Assembly (NCBI RefSeq): GCF_001663375.1
Contig: NZ_LCTF01000026.1
Span: forward strand, 1-39,077
Direction: 5' to 3'
DNA length: 39,077 nucleotides
Source: Caldivirga sp. MU80
Lineage (GTDB): Archaea; Thermoproteota; Thermoprotei; Thermoproteales; Thermocladiaceae
Part shown: positions 35,127-39,077 of the stretch, piece after piece
How positions within the stretch are numbered: position 1 is the stretch's first letter
Layout: every line of letters starts with the position of its first letter
Made by a program: the position numbers and the translations under genes
The notes under the pieces: generated by a model
Database searches by the model: none
Told to the model about the DNA's origin: nothing
Seen by the model: the letters and a program-made list of their open reading frames with translations, nothing else

Positions 35127-36116
35127 CTACTGCACAGGTGTTTTAACCGCCTTCTCAAGCCTAATGAAGCTTATCTCGGTGTCCGGGTACTGGCCCTCAG
35201 CATCCTTCTCATACTTCTTAACCATGTCCCAAACCGTCAGCAGCGCCGCGCCAACGGCCATCAAAGCTTCCATGGCTGAGCCGGTCCTTGAAATGTTCCT
35301 GGTGTTAACCCTGACGTAGACTCCATTATCCTTAACCTCAACACCAACGGCCACGTGAGTTATGTAATTCTGGTGGATTAGGGGTAGTAGCTCCCAGGCC
35401 CTCTTAGCCATTGTTAAGGCTGCTAGTTGGGCCGTCGTTAACACGTCACCCTTCTCCAACCCCCCACTCCTAATCAACTCAACGGTGCTTTGCCTAAGCT
35501 TAATGAAACCACTGGCCACGGCCTCACCAATGTACATTGGTTCATTTGAGGCGTCGAAGAGTGTAACCACCGGTGGAGCCTTGGCGGTGTTGGCAACTGC
35601 AGGGTCACTTGAGTCTAAATTGGCCTCAGCCCCCTTAACCTTCCTAATCACCCTAACCCCCTCAATGCCCTTAATCTCCCCAATCCCACTGAATGATAAG
35701 CCCCCAGTCTCCTCACCCTCCTCAACAACCCTACAATCCCCATTAGGCCCACAGACGCAGTGCTTAGCCTTAATCACGTTCCAAGCCGTCACCAAGCCCA
35801 CCAAGGCCCCGAAGAGGGCGTCCATCTCAACCCCAGTCTGGGCCACCGTCCTAGCCCTTAACCTCAGGCCCACGTAATCCTCACCGTGGGTTAGCTTAAC
35901 GTCAACGTTGGTTATGGGTATTGGGTGCAGAAGTGGTATGTACTCCCAAGCCCTCTTGGTGGCCATTATGGCTGATACTGATATTGAGGTGGCCAGGTTA
36001 CCAAGCCCTATGAACCAGGAATCCCCAACAGCCCTAGCCAACTCGGGTTTAAGCCTAACCAAGCCCTCAACCCAAGCCTCCCTGTAAATAGGCTCCTTAG
36101 CCGAAACATCAATCAT
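35127..36116 (-). CDS. moaC: Tandem fusion of two MoaC-like domains (cyclic pyranopterin phosphate synthase)
   Basis: MoaC turns the cyclic 8-oxo-GTP intermediate made by MoaA into cyclic pyranopterin phosphate. This protein holds two copies. Copy 1 starts MIDVSAK, has ATKRAWEYIPLLHP and TGVEMDAL, but its DM-x-K site reads NVIK. Copy 2 has GDVLTTAQLAALTMAKR, but LIHQ in place of HP and TGSAMEAL (Glu lost), while its DMVKK is intact. So the two copies appear to have lost opposite active-site residues, as in a fused pseudo-dimer. A Cys-rich insert (CVCGPNGDC) follows copy 1. ATG 36116 is chosen because TTTTTAAGG lies about 24 bp upstream; ATG 36128 and ATG 36179 are in-frame alternatives. Confidence 0.88.
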   Translation of the reverse strand: MIDVSAKEPIYREAWVEGLVRLKPELARAVGDSWFIGLGNLATSISVSAIMATKRAWEYIPLLHPIPITNVDVKLTHGEDYVGLRLRARTVAQTGVEMDALFGALVGLVTAWNVIKAKHCVCGPNGDCRVVEEGEETGGLSFSGIGEIKGIEGVRVIRKVKGAEANLDSSDPAVANTAKAPPVVTLFDASNEPMYIGEAVASGFIKLRQSTVELIRSGGLEKGDVLTTAQLAALTMAKRAWELLPLIHQNYITHVAVGVEVKDNGVYVRVNTRNISRTGSAMEALMAVGAALLTVWDMVKKYEKDAEGQYPDTEISFIRLEKAVKTPVQ

Positions 36117-36198
36117 CCTGACGCCCATAACCCTTAAAAACAGGCCCGGAATATAAACACTACACCGCCAAGGCGACATGGTGAATCAAGGGATAAAG

Positions 36199-36378
36199 CT
36201 TAAATAAGGGGGCTTCGAGGAACCTACTGCACGCTCAATAAAATTCATGAGCCCCTCAGAAACACCACCGGGGCAAACCCGGGGTGAGCCTGAGGGGTGA
36301 TCCACCCAAGCCACCAGGAAAGGGGAAGAAGCCCGAACAAACCCAACCCCCAGGAGCGGCCTTGCGGCCGCATCCTGA
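36199..36378 (+). promoter_or_regulatory. rRNA promoter and structured leader
   Basis: TATA-like CTTAAATAA (36199-36207) would start transcription near 36230. The leader of about 150 nt has CCCCTCAG near 36254-36261 pairing with CTGAGGGG near 36291-36298, and a hairpin close to the 16S end: GCGGCC-TTGC-GGCCGC (about 36356-36371) with an AGGA/TCCT outer stem. These are probably processing or antitermination structures. The MoaC promoter is divergent and about 70 bp away. Confidence 0.6.
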
Positions 36379-36891
36379 AACCGGTTGATCCTGCCGGACC
36401 CGACCGCTATCGGGGTGGGGCTTAGCCATGCGAGTCGAGCGCCCCAGGGACCCGCTGGGGCGCGGCGCACGGCTCAGTAACACGTGGCCAACCTACCCTC
36501 GGGAGGGGGACAACCCCGGGAAACTGGGGCTAATCCCCCACAGGGGAGGGGTGCTGGAAGGCCCCCTCCCCCAAAGGAACCACGCCCGGCACCCGGCGTG
36601 GTTCGCCCGAGGATGGGGCTACGGCCCATCATGGTAGTTGGCGGGGTAACGGCCCGCCAAGCCGAAGACGGGTGGGGGCCGTGAGAGCGGGAGCCCCGAG
36701 ATGGGCACTGAGACAAGGGCCCAGGCCCTATGGGGTGCAGCAGGCTCGAATACTCCGCAAATAGGGCTGGTGGGTAACTCCGCCAGCCCTAGCGGAATGC
36801 GGGAAACCGCGACGGGGCCACCCCGAGTGCCGTCCGATGAGGACGGCTTTTCCCCCGTGCAAGGAGCGGGGGGAATAAGCGGGGGGCAAGT

Positions 36892-36936
<45 letters not shown>

Positions 36937-37161
36937 GCGTTTACTGGGCCTAAAGCGCCCGTAGCCGGCCCGGTAAGTCACCCCTGAAATCCACGGGCTC
37001 AACCCGTGGGCTGGGGGTGATACTGCCGGGCTTGGGGGTGGGAGAGGCCGGGGGTACTCCCGAGGTAGGGGCGAAATCCGATAATCTCGGGAGGACCACC
37101 AGTGGCGGAAGCGCCCGGCTGGAACACGCCCGACGGTGAGGGGCGAAAGCTGGGGGAGCAA

Positions 37162-37341
37162 ACCGGGCCCAGGTCGGCGTTGCGTAAGATTTAATATATT
37201 GAAACACAGCAAAACGCCATGGAGTGCGACAGACGCTCGGCTATAGTTCTATGGGCTACGACGGCTCACGTGTATTAACCCCTCTTTTTGATCCCTCTCA
37301 TCTTCACTTCACCTCACCAAGCCGACCTGGCCCGGGCTCAA
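37162..37341 (+). other. 16S intron 1 (no ORF)
   Basis: This 180-nt insertion near E. coli position 781 is closed by a 10-bp stem (CCAGGTCGGC 37169-37178 with GCCGACCTGG 37321-37330), as in archaeal bulge-helix-bulge introns. The interior has no sizeable ORF. Position 781 is, to my memory, a known intron site in Thermoproteales. Confidence 0.85.
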
Positions 37342-37483
37342 AGGGGATTAGATACCCCTGTAGTCCCAGCTGTAAACGATGCGGGCTAGCTGTTGGGCGG
37401 GCTTAGGGCCCGCCCAGTGGCGTAGGGAAGCCGTTAAGCCCGCCGCCTGGGGAGTACGGCCGCAAGGCTGAAACTTAAAGGAA

Positions 37484-37664
37484 AGGGAGGTTGGGAGCTG
37501 GGCGCATAAACTTAAATAGCTCTTTTAGGCTTCTAAGATGTTGTGATATAAACGAGGAATTAGTATGCCTAGCAGGGATCTCGCGAGATGAAATGATGAT
37601 AATTAGGCTTGTTTTTTGTCTTTATTCTCTTTATCTGTCCGCCCAGCTCCCACTTCCCCCTGAA
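37484..37664 (+). other. 16S intron 2 (no ORF)
   Basis: This 181-nt insertion near position 919 is closed by a 12-bp perfect stem (GGGAGCTGGGCG 37493-37504 with CGCCCAGCTCCC 37640-37651). There is no endonuclease gene. Splicing would join GGAA to TTGGCGGGGG, the expected 16S sequence. Confidence 0.88.
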
Positions 37665-37795
37665 TTGGCGGGGGGGTACCACAAGGGGTGGAGCCTGCGG
37701 CTCAATTGGAGTCAACGCCGGGAATCTTACCGGGGGCGACAGCAGGATGATGGCCAGGCTGACGACCTTGCCTGACGCGCTGAGAGGAGGTGCAT

Positions 37796-38511
37796 AGAGG
37801 GCTCTCCCTGCACGTTTTATGATCATTATCATTTTGATGTTTTAGGTGTTTTAGAGATGAAGGAGAGGATAGATCCATATTTATTAGGTCTGTGGTTAGC
37901 TGATAGATATTGGTGGGGTAGTAGTGTAGGTCTCTCGAATACTGATGAAAGGCTTATTCTACGATTTACAAAGTGGTTACTTCAGTATTATCCGCCGGAG
38001 AGAGTTAAGCTAAAGGTTTACGTAGCATGTAGCGACGATTTATATAAACACTGTTCAACAGATCTGGTGGGTCATCAGTTATTGAAATTAATACCGCCAG
38101 AGAATATAAAATTTTATTGCAACAAAAAAAATTGCTGGGTGTGCATTATATAGTATATGTTAATTCAAGATCTTTAAAAAGATTAAAATAATGTCGCTAG
38201 AGACTTGTTAAACTATATAACTGACAAAGAAAATGCCTTAAGTTATTTGGCAGGTAGAACAGACGGCGATGGATCTATAGATTTTAATAAGATAAGACTT
38301 CGTATAGCATATTCAAATATAAATGAAGCATTAATAGATGCCAGATTAATTAGAAACATAATAGGAACAGACCCGAAGATAAAAATATTATAAGAAAGCA
38401 AGAGAATATATATCCGAAATATGTTGTACCAGATACATAGATTTTATATCAAACTTGGCACGTAAGACTATTAGATTTTCAGATTTATTTGGCAGGGAGG
38501 CCCTCGCATAA
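37796..38511 (+). other. 16S intron 3, with a decayed homing endonuclease gene
   Basis: This 716-nt insertion near position 1056 is closed by GAGGGC with GCCCTC and TCCCTGC with GCAGGGA at its ends (37797-37815 and 38493-38505). Splicing would join GGTGCAT to GGCCGTCG, the universal 16S order. The body is A+T-rich, unlike the exons. Confidence 0.88.
37857..38510 (+). pseudogene. LAGLIDADG homing endonuclease, frameshifted
   Basis: From ATG 37857 the first LAGLIDADG helix reads LLGLWLADRYWW. The frame stops at 38153. In another frame, KLLGVHYIVYVNSRSLKRLK continues right after a run of eight A (38124-38131), and a third frame, from 38191 on, carries the second helix YLAGRTDGDGSI. The switch points fall at A runs (38124-38131 and 38186-38189), and a further one near 38381-38385 may exist. 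Restoring one A at each of the first two joins the two helices into one protein. The enzyme would recognise the intron-less 16S site. It is now probably inactive, unless these are sequencing errors. Confidence 0.7.
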
Positions 38512-38557
38512 GGCCGTCGCCAGCTCGTGCCGTGAGGTCTCCGGTTAAGTCCGGCAA

Positions 38558-39077
38558 ATCCTTGTGTGGGGGGTTGTTTTTGTGTGATTATTGGTTGTTT
38601 TGGTTGGCTGGTTTATGGGATGCTGATAGAGGTTCTAAGGCTAGGGGGATCGTGAGTCTTAAGAATAAATGTTTCTCGTTATTAGCCGGTTTTATCATTG
38701 TATCTGAGAAATGTCTTGGCGTGAGAAGCGATAAATTCAGGATCAGAGTCACATATGGTTATAGCCCGGCTATAGAGGTTTATTATTGTTCTTCGAAGAT
38801 AAGGCATGTTATAGAGGAGATAGTTTCGGAGAAAGAGAGTTTGACCGGTAATTATGCAAGAGCTTTTATAGCTGGCAAGATGGATGGAGATGGCTATGTG
38901 GATGATATCAAGAGAGAGATATACATAGGCTATTCTCATAAAAACTTGAGAGAGGCTGAGAGAGATGCAAAGATACTCGAGAACCTGAATATAGATTATA
39001 AGATAACAATGAGTCACAATATAGTTAAACTTAGAATGCATAATCCTAAGCTAGTTGCAGAGATAATATATCCTTTT
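38558..39077 (+). other. 16S intron 4 (3' end beyond the window)
   Basis: After exon 4 ends GTCCGGCAA, the sequence leaves the 16S consensus (expected CGAGCG) and becomes A+T-rich with an endonuclease frame. The insertion site is near E. coli 1102. The 3' splice site is not in the window. Confidence 0.85.
38562..39077 (+). CDS. LAGLIDADG homing endonuclease, open frame, 3' end beyond the window
   Basis: The frame is open from a TTG at 38562, right at the intron start, to the window edge: more than 170 codons. No ATG precedes the first motif, so TTG 38562, 38574 or 38580 are the candidate starts. The two helices are WLAGLWDADRGS and FIAGKMDGDGYV, each with the acidic metal-binding residue, about 100 residues apart, as in monomeric LAGLIDADG enzymes. 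No stop or shift interrupts the frame, unlike the neighbouring intron 3 gene. Codon use is A+T-rich and unlike the host genes. Confidence 0.85.
   Translation, partial: MCGGLFLCDYWLFWLAGLWDADRGSKARGIVSLKNKCFSLLAGFIIVSEKCLGVRSDKFRIRVTYGYSPAIEVYYCSSKIRHVIEEIVSEKESLTGNYARAFIAGKMDGDGYVDDIKREIYIGYSHKNLREAERDAKILENLNIDYKITMSHNIVKLRMHNPKLVAEIIYPF

Overview
The window looks like a chromosome segment of a hyperthermophilic crenarchaeon of the order Thermoproteales, most plausibly a Caldivirga or Vulcanisaeta relative. The reasons are archaeal-type information genes (Elp3, archaeal ProRS, Hjc, type IA topoisomerase, beta-CASP RNase, aMBF1, Taw1), the bifunctional FBP aldolase/phosphatase, TATA boxes placed about 25 bp before start codons (mostly leaderless genes), GTG/TTG starts, and a 16S rRNA gene broken by several archaeal (bulge-helix-bulge type) introns. 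The genus is an inference; no database was searched.

Layout. 1-3.6 kb is an AT-rich, accessory-looking stretch: an edge-truncated PD-(D/E)XK-like protein, a SplB-like radical SAM protein, and a convergent TcmP-like protein, ending at tRNA-His. 3.8-8.1 kb holds a small unknown gene, an Rpp30-like gene and Elp3 in one operon, and a large B12-type radical SAM protein. 8.1-8.3 kb has a candidate C/D box sRNA and tRNA-Arg(GCG). 8.3-12.5 kb has a beta-CASP nuclease, an exported TIM-barrel-like protein, Taw1, and a small gene whose 3' part is broken by a stop codon and a frameshift and whose promoter carries a perfect palindrome. 12.6-18 kb has a secreted GH15 glucoamylase-like enzyme, ProRS (with no conventional start codon in the right place), a cysteine-cluster protein, and a riboflavin/CoA gene pair that overlaps by 80 bp. 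18-21 kb is a complete iron/cobalamin-type ABC importer operon. 21-31.5 kb is metabolic and informational housekeeping: Hjc, FBP aldolase/phosphatase, hydrolases, an OBG/DRG-like GTPase, aMBF1 and an ArsR-like regulator. It also holds a GC-rich structured intergenic region (24.4-24.75 kb) and a promoter-bearing tRNA-like fragment (26.0 kb) that may be one half of a split tRNA. 31.5-36.2 kb has a type IA topoisomerase, an APC-like permease, an unknown small protein and a tandem MoaC fusion.

36.2 kb to the end is the rRNA promoter and leader, then a 16S gene in which four introns can be seen. Two are short and have no ORF. One carries a decayed LAGLIDADG homing endonuclease gene. The last carries an open LAGLIDADG frame and runs off the window.

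Functional themes are tRNA/RNA maturation (Elp3, Taw1, Rpp30-like, ProRS, beta-CASP RNase, tRNAs, sRNA candidate), radical SAM chemistry (four CxxxCxxC proteins) that may need iron/cobalamin from the ABC importer, gluconeogenesis and polysaccharide use, and cofactor synthesis (molybdopterin, riboflavin, CoA).
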